From Pomphorhynchus laevis (lineage: Eukaryota; Acanthocephala; Palaeacanthocephala; Echinorhynchida; Pomphorhynchidae), in assembly GCA_012934845.2 (NCBI GenBank), contig WNNJ02002219.1, positions 1 through 64,000 of the forward strand: a DNA stretch of 64,000 nucleotides, given 5' to 3'. This document shows, one piece after another, positions 28,245 to 43,200 of the stretch (the first letter of the stretch is position 1; each line of letters opens with the position of its first letter). The translations under genes and the position numbers were made by a program. The notes under the pieces were generated by a model, which made no database searches, was not told the origin of the DNA, and saw only the letters and a list, made by a program, of their open reading frames with translations.

Positions 28245-31200
28245 GTATTTCCTTTTCGATTAGGTGTTATGAATAATTAACTTCATTTAGAAAATTCTTT
28301 GTGACATTTCCATATCCATACATGAATGGCCGAATTCATCTTGGACATGCTTTTACACTTAGCAAATGCGAATTTACTGCTTCTTATCACCGTTTAAAAG
28401 GTGAAAACGTTTTGTTTCCAATGGCATTTCATTGTACTGGAATGCCTATCAAGGTAAAATTCGAAATTTTTGTTAAAATTAATAATAGACTTTCTTAAAA
28501 ATATAAAGTATACAGGATAAATAAGTTCAGTTTAACATAGAAAAGATAAAGAACTTAGTCTTAATTCTTCATTAATAATCTTCTTAGCGTCCTCTTCATT
28601 ACGGCCTCAGGTCCAGTGGGATCTGAGCCCCATATCCAATCCAACACGCCGCTCTTCGACTGAACCACCCGGGGTCTATCACTCCCAAAAAGTCTAATCG
28701 AGGCGGACTATGCATAATTAGACGAGAGATGAGCAGCCTGAGAAACCTTAGCTCTGGGCGATGTCCTCTAGAAAATAAGACCTATCCCGAGATAGCCCAA
28801 GTGCACCAGAGGCGCACCTGAGTTATCCCTTTCAATGACAGATGCTGGGCCCGTTTTAGAACACATCTAGCTCTCTTCAGGATACGTTTAAGTCTATCTA
28901 GGTCAGCTTTCGCCGACCAGTTCACCGTAACGGTGAACCCCAGGTATTTTACTCGACTGGTGAAGACAGGGAGTAGTTGATTAGTCAAAATGGAGGAGAG
29001 GACAGAGAGTGCTAGTCTTTAAAGTTTTTGCTTTGTTGCAAGCGCGCCATGAAGGACAACCACATGCGATTTGGCAGAGTTTAAAATAAGATTGGAGTTG
29101 GGTAACTGGTCTTTTAATCTTAAAAAGAATCGGCTGATGTCCGAGACTACGTCTTCGCACCTGCGTCCAGAAAACAGGGATGTGATATCATCAGCGTATA
29201 CCACAAGACGTTGTTCGCGTTTAAATATTTTAAAGAGTTCAATGGAGGCAGCAAGATAAAGATAGGATAAAGAGGGGAGCTTTGAGACACATTCGTAATA
29301 GGGTAAAGCTGATGCGCATCAAGGTCGTCTTCAGAGTAAAATCGCTTGGTATACAGCAGAATCTTCACCCTGTTAACAATTCTCGCAGGCAACACGAGGG
29401 ACCTGAGAGAAGATATAACAAAGGGGATAGAGATGCGGTCAAATTCAGCAGAAAAATCAAGGAAAACAGCCACAGCAAGTTGATGACTATTCTCCTGAAA
29501 AAACTGGAGTACTTCACCTACCGCTGAATGGACTAATCGACCTTTGACGAACACATGGAAACCCGGAGGGATTAAATTTCGCCTAATCAGATGATCGTGG
29601 ATTCTATGCGCAAGCGCTTTTTTGTAGATCGATACGAGCGAATTTTGAATCGAAATGGACCGTAGGTCTTTAGGACATGAGAACGGAGACTTTTTTGGAA
29701 TAAAAATTCGTCTACTGATGTTGATGCCGGCCACATCGGATGGGGTAGTTAATTGCATTGTGACGGCCACTTCTCTTTGTTAGGCTGTCAAAAGCTGTCA
29801 GACACGAGAAGAGAGTGGCGCGACGGAATTGGAGGTGCCAAGAAGAGGGCCAAGGAGTTTAGGATATATGTAACAGATAAGTCCCTACTACTGAAGTCAC
29901 ACCAAGGCGGGATTGGCCGAGGTGATTGAGTGGCTCTATAATTATGTAGGGATAGTGACTCTTTCAAAACTTTGTCAAGACCTATATTTCCAATCCAACC
30001 CAATGTCCTATCCCTCTAACAGACAAACTTCTTGAATATCTTCCAGAATGAAGACTGGGATGGATTAAGGGAAACAATGCTTGCCCTATCGTTACCTAGT
30101 TGGAACCTATATCTAGTGCTCCAATATTCTTTCAACAGAACCTGTCTGGTAGAAGCAGAGAGATTGAGAAGACGAAGCATATATGCTAAGGTCTTGAGTT
30201 TTGTCGGAGTGGGATTGTAGAAACGACCTTTATAGGTTGTCGAAAACAACGCAGTAGCTTGAGAAGAGAGATAGGAGTTAAATTCTGTTAAACTCTCATT
30301 ACCAATTCTAAGGAAGCGATGGATAGCTACCTGAAAGGAAGCCACTCTGATAGGATCAAAGTGGAATCTCCTCCTAAAGAGCGTATCCTTCTCTATCTGC
30401 CAGCGAATCAAGTCATGAGTGGTAGACCAACGTTGACGCGACTGCTCCTTACAGTGGGGGTTTTAACAACCACCTCTCATGGAGCGGTAGTAAGTCGACG
30501 AGTGAATTCGTTGATATGCAATGAAAGGTGGGGGAATGTGGTTTATGAATAAGATAGCCGTTCCTGGCTCCGCGGAGTGCTGCATTAATTCAACGACTAG
30601 CTCTGTCGTTGAAATCGCCAAGTACCATGTCATAGCCGCTGTCAATAATCCTATCTAGGAGGTCATGGTTATTGTGAATCTTACCTGGTTGGATGTAGAC
30701 ATTGGCCAGACTGAGGCGTTTACCGTTCTTACTGAGTGAAACTACTAAACAAGAAAGGGCTGGACAAGAATAGTTGAGTAGAAGGGACGATCTTAAGGAG
30801 CATTTAACTAGGGTTAAAAGACCTTGAGATGAAGAAAAGTGAGGTGGGGTTAGGTACGGAGTATAGTTGGAACAAATGTGCTTTGGTAAGAATCGAGTAA
30901 TGTCCTGGGGGAGACGGATAGACCGCGTCTCCTGAAGGATTATAACATCTGCATCTCTACCAGATAGAAGTCTAAGGGCAGAAGTCTCTCCCGAATTCCA
31001 CTGAAGGATATTCAGTGAAAAAGGCTCACGAGTACTCTGCATTGTGTTTGGTTAGCTGTGTGGGATTGCTTCATCTCTAGACGGAGCTAGGGGTGGATGG
31101 GTTACCCCTTCCACAACCAGAAACATCCAGAGTGGACACTTGCCCACGGGCATTTCTTCATCTCCCCTAGAGGCCGCTTTCCTTTCCTTAATCATTTTCC

Positions 31201-34200
31201 CAATCTTTAAGAAGGAACGAAGTGGGCCGATGCCCCCTTTTCTTAGATTCCAGTACTGCTTGTGTCGGAAGTACTTTGTTGGAAAACAGGGATGTAGTGA
31301 GGGCCGTGACCATGCCTTCCACTCACTTCATTTCTGAGTTAATCTTGTTGTCTGTGGGTCGCATTATTTCACTGTCAGACATTCTGGAACTACTTTTGTT
31401 AGAAAAAAATAGTTTTTTGTTACCAACCGGTTCGTAAAGGAATCTCTATATGCTTTGAAGTGTAAGCACTTGCTGGACCACGCTGGGTGGGTTCCCCCGC
31501 AATTTGAGCACTGCGGAGAAGAGGAACATCTCTTCCCCTATTCTTAGCATTGGCACGATGTGCCACAAACTCCGCATGTCTTTCCCTGGAGCAGTTGGAG
31601 GACCAGTGCCCCCAAACCGTGGCACTGATTGCAGTGCGGATAAGTGTAGTTCTCAGAGGACAGGATTTCGAATTTCAAATTGTATCCCAAAAAGGGGTTT
31701 TAGTTAGAGCAGAAAAGTAGCTCAGCCTGCTCCACAGGAGCTGAGCCGAATTCAATGGGGAGTGGAAAACCACTCTTACCGATGAGAGGACGAAAGGCAA
31801 AAATCTTGAACCGAGATTGTAGGTCAGAAATATCATTCTGCTTGAAATGAGTCTGGAGGTTCGTAATTTTTACCGACGCCATGAGTTGCTTTATTAGTAT
31901 TGCACCAAGTTCACTTAAGTTCTCATTACAATAGGTAACATATTTGGTAAGTCCGGAGTTGAAAATTAGATTTTGATCTCTGAATCGTACATCGTAACAG
32001 AGTTGTAGAGAATTCTATTAGAGTAATTATCAGTGAACTTTCTTAAGAAAATCTTGAATAAATTGTGACGTTCTTGAGGTTGTTGTAGTCGAAGAAACTA
32101 TCGGTTAACAATTAAATTTTAATAATTAAATTTGATGATGTGCTATATACCTCATTGAGCTCATTATATAATACTTAGTTTTTGTTTAAATTTTTAAAAC
32201 AGCGATAATTTCAGTTTTTTTAAAATATAAAACTTACTTTTTTAAATAAAAAGTATTATATAATATTTAAAGTATTTTAAATATTATATTTAAAAATATT
32301 ATATAAATATTATATTTACAAATATATATTTAATTTTTATTAAAGATAAAAATTAAAGATTTTATATTTTTTTATAAAGATTTCTATCGCATTCTTCTAT
32401 CGTCTTGAAAATCATCTAAATTGTAAGTAGTTAATAGGTATAACAAGATTTAATTTAATATTAATTTAATATTCAAACTCAATTTAATATTAATTTAATT
32501 TTTATTATTATTTTAGCCTTACTGAATTGCTCATCACGACTAGTAGCTTCGCGAGGCTTTCTTTTGCCACCAGAACAATTTGGATTTCGGAAAGGACTTT
32601 GGACGCTATCAGGACAATTCGCGATCGCGTTCTTGACCGCTTCACAAATCACTCGTACCTCTACGTTATATTCATAGATTATCAGAAAGCTTTTAATTAG
32701 ATGAATAGAGAACTACTTATATGGAAACTTGTACAAAATACCGGAATATCAGAGCGCTTTCAGAATTTGCTAAATGGAGTGTTGCAACCCAGCACTCTGA
32801 GTATAACTGACGATTTGGATCAATCTGAACCATTTATCATTATCAAAGGTGTTCTTCAAGGTGATCCTCTGAGCCCGATTTTATTTTCCTTTTTTTCTGA
32901 TGGACCTTCCAGATCAATTGCGTTGTGACTCAACTTTGATTAATTGTGCTCTTTACGCTGACGACTTAGCAATAATGTCATCCCAACTTTCCGCTGTGAA
33001 AGTTTCCCTTTTTGCACTAAGCAGGTATTGTAAAGCTAACAGACTAAAGGTCAATATAGACAAATCAGACGTTGTCAAATTTCGTAGAGGAGGACGACTT
33101 AGTCGTAATGATCATATTTACTACGAAAGTGACCAGTTAGAAATCTGCAAAAGCTATAAATATGTCGCTATAATGTTATGGTCGCGTTGGTCCTTTACGC
33201 AATACTTTGAATTAAAAGCCTCAAAAATGGCTATGTGCGCTGCGTGTATTAGTAATCTGGGTTCTCTTTCTTTTGAGGAGGTACTTCGCTTCTTTAAAGT
33301 CATGTTGCTTCCTATCATCACATACGGAATACAAGCTTTCTGGACTGATTTAAAGGCTACAAACTTTCACCAGCTTGATAAATGCATGTGGAGATTTGTG
33401 AAGCGCTCATTAGGTATTGACGTGAAAGTGTCTTCAACCGCGGTAGCTTTGCTAGCCCGTATTGAATCTTGTAGTTGCTTAATTTATGACATGCTTACGC
33501 TGCCGCGCACAGATGAGTTTCTTAAAAACTTTAATGATTTTCAATCTAAATTAGATAAGCTTGACCCGAAATTTCTAGAATCTCCTGCATTTACACAATC
33601 TTAATGGAGAAATGCACATGCAACCAAACGCCCACTTATATGGCGTGCATCTGTGCATGACTATCACGACAAATTTTGCTGTGTACGCCTACCATGACAC
33701 AACAAGGGCCCCTATTACATTTGCAGGTTCTGCCACAAGGATTGTAGATGTCTCAGTCATGTATTTTCGTGTGATCATCTCTCAAAGTGGTCGTTAAGCG
33801 AAATTGATAAGTTACACTAAATACTTTACACGTAACATCTTGAAAAGTTTTAATTCCTTGCATATCCGCCAGATTCCGACACAAAAACTTCTCCTGCCTT
33901 TGCACGATCAACAATTCAACAATTTTTGATTTTTTGTATTTCATGCAACTATTTATGTTTATACATTTTTTGCCTAAGCCGAGAGTCGCACAGGCTTAAT
34001 AACACTCTTATTATTATTTTATTATATAAAATAATATTTATTTGCCAGTCCAGCTCAGGCTTACTAGTAAAGGAGGCAAGTGCTTTCATCAAGAGACTAG
34101 CAACTCTCGCATCAGTGAGCGATTTATCCTCCTATGGCAAAAATGCATGTTCGCTGTGACAACGTATAGGTGTAGCGCTAACAAAAGCAAACGCCTGGTG

Positions 34201-37200
34201 TCTGAAATGATACTCCCAGTTAAACCAAAGTAGAACAGGAGTTAATTAAAATAACAAAAACTTTCGTTTTGTAATTATCAAATGAATTCTAAAAAATTAT
34301 TTTATTATTATCTTATCATCGTCAGGTGGACTAGGAGATCGCGCTCGATCTTTAATAAAATCAATCGCTACTGCAAAATCAAGACAGAGCCTCACTAGCT
34401 ACGCCGACATAATATCAAACCTCAAAAGCAGGTTGTCGTTTGAATTGGCTCGTGCTTCATCCGCGTGCCTCCGAGCCCCGAGAAGTTGGAGAGGGAACGC
34501 GTAGACTAACATTCAATAAGCTTAATTTTCTATAGCATTCAAATATTTACAAAATTGATTGTTTTTCTAAAAAATATTATCTTTATTATTTTATATTATT
34601 ATATTATTTTAGTATTATCAGCATTATTATTTTTAAATATCAAATTTAAAAATAAAATTAATAAAATTAAAAAGTAACTTTTTGTCTAATGATAAAATGT
34701 TGCCATTTTAATAATTTGTATACTGAATATTCCTGATTTATAATTTGTTTTGCTTACACAATCCTCGGAATAGATATTGATTTGTAATCATTTTCGATAC
34801 GCATAAAAAACATCTAATTATTTTTATCAGGTGCTGAATCAAATAAAACAAAATATATTTCAGCAATATGATTTTAAAAATATGGTTTTAAACTTATTCA
34901 TTGACTTGTTAGTTTCAATTTTATACGATTAATTTATATTTTCATAAATACTTTAAAAATTTTTAATTTAGTGTGAAATTTTATTTTTGATTTGAGTCTG
35001 ATTAACATTGATTAAAATTTCATTTTAATCAATGTTTAATAAACGCCTCGGTTTTATTCGCTTCTATCTAGACAGAGACTCAACGTGAAAGAATAAAAAT
35101 AAAAACATTGCCAAACTAGACTATTTATTTCCAGTTTGACAGTCAAATAAGTGGTACAAAACAAAAATTTAACTTAATATTAAAAAATTTAATATCAAAC
35201 GTAATCTAGAGATGGACATGATTTTATTTTTGATTTTGACGAAAATCCGAGAATAAACATAAAACTAGTTTTGTATTTTACGAATAAAATTTTATATAAT
35301 ATTTTGTTATTAAACTCGTTTTTTAAGGCTAGTTCAAAAGTTAAAAGAAGAGCTTCATTCTGAGATTATGAAAAGTAAATAACAACAAATAAATTTAATT
35401 TCCGAAATAGCATAAAAGTAACTTTCAAAATTTTAAATTGTTGGGTTAGTTAATTGTTAAATACTAAAATAAAATACAATGTGATCGATAAGTATTATTC
35501 GTTCGCAATCAAACACAAGGTACTACATGTTGTATTGAGTTCCTTTATTGTATAAAGTTTAGTGTAAAGCAAATGGGCTTAAATACTAAATATGTTATCC
35601 TTATTGGTGTTATAGAAAGCGTTTGATTGGCGATTATTTTTAATGAGGGATTATTTTAATCATTTGCGTCTTTGGGTCAGGCAATTATTAAATTTGAATT
35701 GGACTACAATAATAATTAAAAAAAGGATTTATAATTATTTCAAAAAAGCTATAACGCTATATTATATAATACCATTTTGCTTTATTAAAATACAAAATGG
35801 ATCTATAGTGTAAAAAAAACTTTATAAAATGCAAAATGGCTCTTTAAAATTCAAAATGGCTCTAAAAACACAAAAGGAGTGCTATAAACAACTAAAAATT
35901 GTTATATAATAATGAAAATGACAGTAATATTTTAATTTACATGTCTTAATGATAAAAAAACAGATATCTTGCGCTGTTTTCAGCCTTCAACGAAATTAAA
36001 CAATCATAAAAAATGTTTTTATGGCTTTACGAAAATGTATGCAAATTTTGGTATTTTCAACTTTTTTATCAGTAAATTCTTTAATGAATTATATATATAT
36101 AATTTACTTTTGAAAGAGCAAATTTCTGGCTAAACAAGGATCAAGCAAATCACAATGGAAAATTATGCAATCAATTGGAATTGATAACGATGAAATAGGA
36201 TCATTTGCCAATCCTGAATATTGGTTACGGTATTTTCCAAAAGTGTGTCGTAGTGATATGGACCTCATGGGATTAAAGGTAATATTTATTTGTAATATTT
36301 TAGTATTTTTCCATATATATAGAGAGAGTAATATCATCATCCCTGACAAATCTGCTACTTGGAAGCCATATATCTTTCATTATTTATAAGTTAATATTGC
36401 ATAATTTTAATAATTTTCAAAGATTTACCAAAATGATAAAAGAAATATTATAATATATAATATTAATTAAATCAAATCAGATAATTGAATATCAATTGAA
36501 TAATTGATTATCAATTTGATAATCAATCAAATCAGATAAGTGAGTCTACGTATTTAATATAATTATAAACTAAACAAATCATAATAATGCTAAATCAAAA
36601 TTTAATAATAAAATAAATAATTGTTATAAGATTTTCTATAATTTAAATCAAGTTAAAATAAATAAAAAATGAAATTTAAAATAAACGTCATTTTTATGAA
36701 TTAACTAATAAATAACAGACGTTGTATCAGAATAAGAATAAGAGGTCATCAGGAGGAACTGCTATGCTATAAGGTTTCGGCCCCTAACTCCTCTACCCAA
36801 CATAGCAGCGGGGCCAAATACATGCTAATGATGTATTTCCTCTGATCTAACTATCTAGTATCTTATCTCAACCACATGTTACGGCTGCTTATTCGTGGTT
36901 TTTGACATCTTTAATCTGCAAGACTATGCAAGGTTGTCTGATGATTTTCCCATAAGTTCTTGGATGTACGTTCTTGGACGTTGATGTTTTCAGCAACGTA
37001 ATTAACGTCTAACGCTTTATCGAGTCTCCAAATCGAGCAAAATACGAAGAAATAATGTTGGCATTAGAAGAAGATGGTTACATTTCCTCTTGGATGGAGG
37101 TGATTACATGGCATGCACAAGCTATCGCTGATTTGCATGCCATCAAATACAATAACGTCTGGTGATTGCGTTTATGCCCTTAGACGACGCAATGCTTTTT

Positions 37201-40200
37201 ATCTGTATCGTTCTTTACGAATTCTAGCAGTGTAGAATTTGATTGTATTTTTAAGTTATATTTTGTTACTTTCTTTTCATTAAAACATCTAATTTGAGAT
37301 GTAGACGTACATGCAGTATTTGAAACAGAATTGTTGTAGATAGCATAGTCAGATAGAATTTCAAGATTAAAACTTTTTTTAAACAATTATTGGAGCTGGA
37401 TCAAAGAAGGGAAAAATTTATTTGATATTTGGCTAACCTCTGTTAGCATCTTCAGACAATTTTTGAAGATGTAATTAATCATTTACTGAAGATGCTTCAG
37501 TTAGTAAAATATAAAATAAAATTTTTCTCTTTTTTTGATCCAAGAATTCTTTTAAATAATTAATAATTAAAAATTAAATTATCCTAGCGATAAATACGTT
37601 TCAAAAATACGTTTCTTGTAAATTATCAAAATTCTAATTGTAATTTTATGAAGATGCTAACAAATAAAATTTTCCTTTCTTTGATAATAATAATTTTTCT
37701 AATAATTATTTATCAATAAATGGATCATTATCACCTTTTTAATATTTTTAACATTTCATAATATTTTCATTAAGATTGACTGGAGACGATCGTTCATTAC
37801 GACAAATATCAATCCTTACTACGATAGCTTCGTTAGATGGCAAATGAATAAGTTAAAAGCTGCAGGCCATATCAAATTCGGAAAAAGGTTACTTAATTTA
37901 TCATTAATATAATACCAAGGCTAATTTTCATTTAAATAATTTTCTTTTTATATCAATTGTATTCATCTTACCTTTTAATGAGAATAAAAAGCAAACAAAC
38001 TTCAAGTTTGTTTTAACACGCTGTATACCTTCGAAGGTAAGATTCTTTTTGGGGACCTTGTCGGGACTAGAAAATTAGTAACTTTATCACAGATTGGGTC
38101 AGTAAAAACATCACAACTAGAGAACTTCAAGGAACAAGTTGTGCCATTAAAGATATCGCCGTTGAATACAAATTTGTTGAAATCCTTATTGTGAGCTTTA
38201 CAAACGACATGTCCTGAATATACAACCACCGATTTGCGCTTTACAAACCACCTGATGCATATCTATATTTAAAGAAAGTTGACAACTTTGAAACAACTCA
38301 GAAAGCTTGTATGAAGTAGCAATACTCTTAAAAAACGAAACGCCCTTTCCATAGAAAGAGCACTCCAATTACTAGTACATGAGTTAATGACCAGCGATAC
38401 GTGCACTTTACAAATCAACACATGCGTTTATATATTTGAAGAATGTTAAAAGCTTTTAGATAGCCCATAAAACTTGTATGAAGTAACAGTACTTTGAATA
38501 ATGAAGTGTTCTTTATATAGAATAAGAACCCGAATTACCAAAACAAGAGTTAATAACCAGCAATACGACAACATTACCTCATGGATTGCGTATACGCCAA
38601 TGTTTCTAACAATTATGCGTATCGTATAATAACTTTAATTGAAAATTAATAAGATTCCTAAGAAAATCTTCTTAAGAATAAAACTCGGAAGCCCAATCTA
38701 GAAATCTACAAGTAAATCTACAAGTTGCCCCAGTAAGGCTACGATCGTTAAATAATTATTAAATAAATATTGTATTTATAATAATTATCATTAAATATTA
38801 TAATTACCTATCTACACATATTATTGACGAGAATACCTTTCATAGTCTCTTCGTTCTAGTATCATTCCAAATGATGATAAATTTTCAAATGTTGAAACAT
38901 CAACATTTTTTATTTAAACTTATAATTTCAAATTGTTGTATAAAATAATTATTAAAAAATAACAGACATGTTTGAAAACAAACTAATACATTAGAAAGAA
39001 TTTCGATAAACCTTTTTTAATTTACACAAACAGGAAAGTATAAGCATGCATTCTGTTTTACATACTTCGTCGGAAAGCTTAATGAATCAGTCAGCAGTTC
39101 ACGTACCTGCTGACTGATATTCAGGATTTGTTGTTCGACAAAGTCATCCAAAAGGTTTAGATTGCCTCTTAAAAATCGATAAACTGAAATGGGATAAGTT
39201 GGGATGAGCATATGAATATATTTCGGGTTGATTTATTATATTGTAAGATGGCATTTCCCGGCATCTTACAGAGTGAGATTTAATTCGTCTCTATATTTGA
39301 AAATCATTCAGGTACACAATTTTTTCACGAATAGACAATCAGGCTTGCATGGACCATGATCGCAGTGTTGGCGAAGGTGTCGGAATTCAAGAATACACTC
39401 TTATTAAACTGAAACTTTTACACGAAAACATTAATAGTGCGTTATCGTAAGTGAGATTTGAAATTTAAGCTGTAATTATTATGCAATTGTTTAGATCATA
39501 TTCATCAGATAAAATATTCCTTGTTGCTGCTACACTTCGACCTGAAACTATGTACGGTCAAACAAATTGTTGGCTTCATCCTAATATCACATATTGTGCT
39601 GCACTCTCTGTTGATGGTGATGTGCTTATTGCCACCGAACGTTCCCTGCATAATCTGTATTATCAAAATATGCTTCAAAGTACCGATTTTTTATGTAAAA
39701 TAACTGGTACCAGCTTAATTGGCTTAATGGTCGAGGCTCCGCTTTCTAAATACAAAACTGTATATTGCTTGCCAATGTCCACAATTAAAGAAGATAAGGG
39801 GACAGGTATCGTGACATGCGTTCCTTCAGATTCACCTGATGACTTTGTCAATTTACAATGGCTTAAACAACAAAGCGCGGATTATCTAAAAAAATTTAAC
39901 ATTACCGAAGACATGATCAATCCATATCAACCATTGCCAATTATTTCCGTTCCTGGTTTCAACAATATGTGTGCAGTCGACATATGCAATTCAATGGATA
40001 TAACCGATCCGACTGATAGTGTTAAGTTAGCTGAAGCAAAAGACAAGGCTTACTCTAAGGGTTTCTATGAAGGAACAATGCTGGTTCCGGAAGAATTTCG
40101 GAACATTAACGTACAAAGCGCGAGGAAGCAGATAAGAGATTTGTTGATAAACCAGAAACAGGCTATATCGTATTTTGAACCTGAATCATTAGTGGTTTCT

Positions 40201-43200
40201 CGCTCGGGAGACCATTGCGTTGTAGCTCTTTGCGATCAATGGTACTTGGATTACGGAAATGAGAAATGGAAGCGGGAGGTACGAAAATTGCTTGGTAAAT
40301 TGGAAACATACAGCGAGGAAGCCAGACATAACTTGCTAAAAACAATCGATTGGCTTGATGAGCATGCTTGTTCGAGAAGTTATGGCTTGGGGAGTCGATT
40401 ACCGTGGGCACCAGAGTATCTTGTTGAATCTCTAACTGATTCAACTGTATATATGGCCTATTATACAATAGCTCACTTTCTACAAGAAAGTCAGCCGTCA
40501 TATGACGGCAGCCAACCGGGATCAATGAATATTAATGCTGATTTGCTAACGGATGGTATATGGGATTATATACTTTGCATTACTGATGACCCACCAGATG
40601 ACTGTCGAATATCTTTAGATATCCTTCAGCAATTACGACTTGAATTTAAGTACTGGTATCCAGTAGATTTACGTTGCACGGGCAAAGATCTTCTACAAAA
40701 CCATTTGTCTTACTATCTATATTGTCATCAAGCAATTTGGCCAAGCATTCGCTCTTTGTGGCCAAAGGCAATAAGAGCAAATGGATTACTACAATTAAAC
40801 TCGGCTAAGGTATTTTTATCTCATTTTTTCGAGCATTTAATCTCTTTTAAACTGAAGAGTAACATGTTTATTAAATTAGTTTTTTGATATTTAATTTTAA
40901 AATAAAATATGAGGTTGTTAACAACAAAGTGTTAACAACACTTTAGTGTCAAAGTGAACATTCTCGAGGCTGATAGACATTATAGACACGAAATAACGCT
41001 AATAAGAACGGTTGAGGCTGATAGACATTATATACAAGAAAGAACGCTAATAAGAACGCTATCGTCAAAAGCTTGCACAATTTTTCCAACAATAAATTAC
41101 TTGTGTCCATCAATCTCAGGAAAATCATCTTTCAATGTATCGATAGATGAAAAGTTTAATCTTTAGTGACACTTAAAGTACATCAGTAAATTATTTAATA
41201 CATAAAGTAAATAAGTTATAAGTAAATTTGTTAAGATATGACTCATTATGACTTATTATGACTCATTATGAATCTTTATTATGATGGAAGCATTCGCATT
41301 TAAATGTTTACAATTGCCACTGGAAAGTAGAAACTTACTATTTAAATGTTACTAACTTTATTCAATCAAGTAATACATGTTACTTTAATAATAAATGTTA
41401 CTTTAATAAATGTTACTTGTTGAAATTATTAAAAATGCAAGTTTGCACGCTACAATAAATTGTGCTTCATCTTGTCTTAGTGCTCTTTCACTTTCCATAC
41501 ACAATTATCATTTGAGTCCGACGGAATGCAGAGATGCTCTTTGCTGTCGGATCGGGTTGAATCCAAACGATTTAGACACCACATCTTGTGTTTATGATTC
41601 ACAAATTGATGTTAGCCATGCACTTAGCTGTAAGAGAGGAGGCTTACCGTTAATAAGACATGACGCTGTTAAAAACGTCATTATTGCTTATTTTTCTAAC
41701 GTATGTGGTCGGGTTGAACTTAGGTTGCAACCTTTTCCAGAGTCACTGACCTTTCACAAACAAAGAATACAAACACATGTAGATATAGTGTGCATGGGAC
41801 TTGGGGATGAATGATTCGAGCGAACGTTTTTCGACAATAGCGTGTATTCAATAGTCGCTCGGTCCAAAAAATGGCAAACTCCAAATGCATTTTCTAAATA
41901 CAGCCGCGAAAATTCGCAAAATATCACGAACGTGTACAACATGTAGCAAATTGAGGAATGGGACACTGCGATCAGCGTATTGCTTCAAAATCGACGAGAT
42001 ATCACCAAGACGAGGGGCGGTAGTTCGTATAAAAACTTGACTTTACGTTATCACGAGTTTCTTTTGTATGTTTGCTCTGCCAACGAACAGGCCGATGGTT
42101 TATTAATTGACTTTATTATTATCTAATGTAAATTCTATCTGAGGGTAACTCTGAAAATTTATAATATTTTATTAAAAAGTTATTATAAATAACTTCTTGA
42201 ATATGTTTTGCAACTTACTTAAATATGATTTTAACGGTTTCAAGGATTTTCTTGAAATCCTTGAAATAGGATTTTTATGAATTGACCATGAATTACAGAC
42301 GTTGTACCAGATTAAGGATATAAGGTTCCAACTCCTAACTCATCTACCCAGCATAGCAGCTGGGCCAAACACGTGCTAATGATGTATTTCTTCTGATGAA
42401 AATTGATTATATAGTATCTTATTCTAATACAAAGTATACTATTTATTATCCATCCATAAAAATTTGCCACTTAAGAGTTTAAATTTATTCTTTATATTAT
42501 TGTGTTGATTTATATATTTTACTATTTTCTGCTTGATGTTATTTTTATAGTAACCTAGTTTAAAATATGTATCTATTAAATTATTTAAATGATTTTGAAG
42601 AAAGCCAATATCATTACATATTGTTGCAATTCTTAAAATTTCATTATTTAATGTATTATATTTTATATTATATGGTATGCATGAATGCTCATGCAAAAAT
42701 ATGTTTCTTGTAAATTTAAATATGTCATCTTTACGATATAAATTAAAAGTAGCTTACATGTCATCTTTACGATATAAGTACATAATAGTTAATATATAAT
42801 TTATATATAACCTTCTTTATTTTAAGGGGCCAAATACATGCTTATGATGTATTTCCTCTGATAAAACTATCTAGTATCTTATTCTAATACAAAGTATATT
42901 ATTTTCCTTTAAAATTTACAGCCTAAGAGTTTAAATTTTTTTTATATTATTTTGTTGATTTATATATTTTACTATTTTCTGCTTGATGTTATTTTTATAG
43001 TAACCTAGTTTAAAATATGCATCTATTAAATTATTTTAAATGATTTAGCAGTACGCTACATTTCAGTATTGTGTATATGTGACTTAACTTTTGCCATTAG
43101 TTCAGTGTTAACGTCCATCGTTCACATTTCTGACTTAAGAGGAATGAAGCGTCAGCAATTTTTCATGTACTGGAACATTCGTGAAGAGGTCGCTAACGTC

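Noticed and set aside
33612-33797. 61-codon plus-strand frame after the Vingi/Ingi-like RT
   Set aside because: The neighbouring frame carries the Cys/His finger expected at that place.
38002-38229. Minus-strand 75-codon frame over LARS1 exon 5
   Set aside because: No recognisable motif, and the plus strand holds exon 5 sequence there.
39017-39211. 64-codon minus-strand frame in LARS1 intron 5
   Set aside because: No family match, in AT-rich intron sequence, flanked by unrelated stops.
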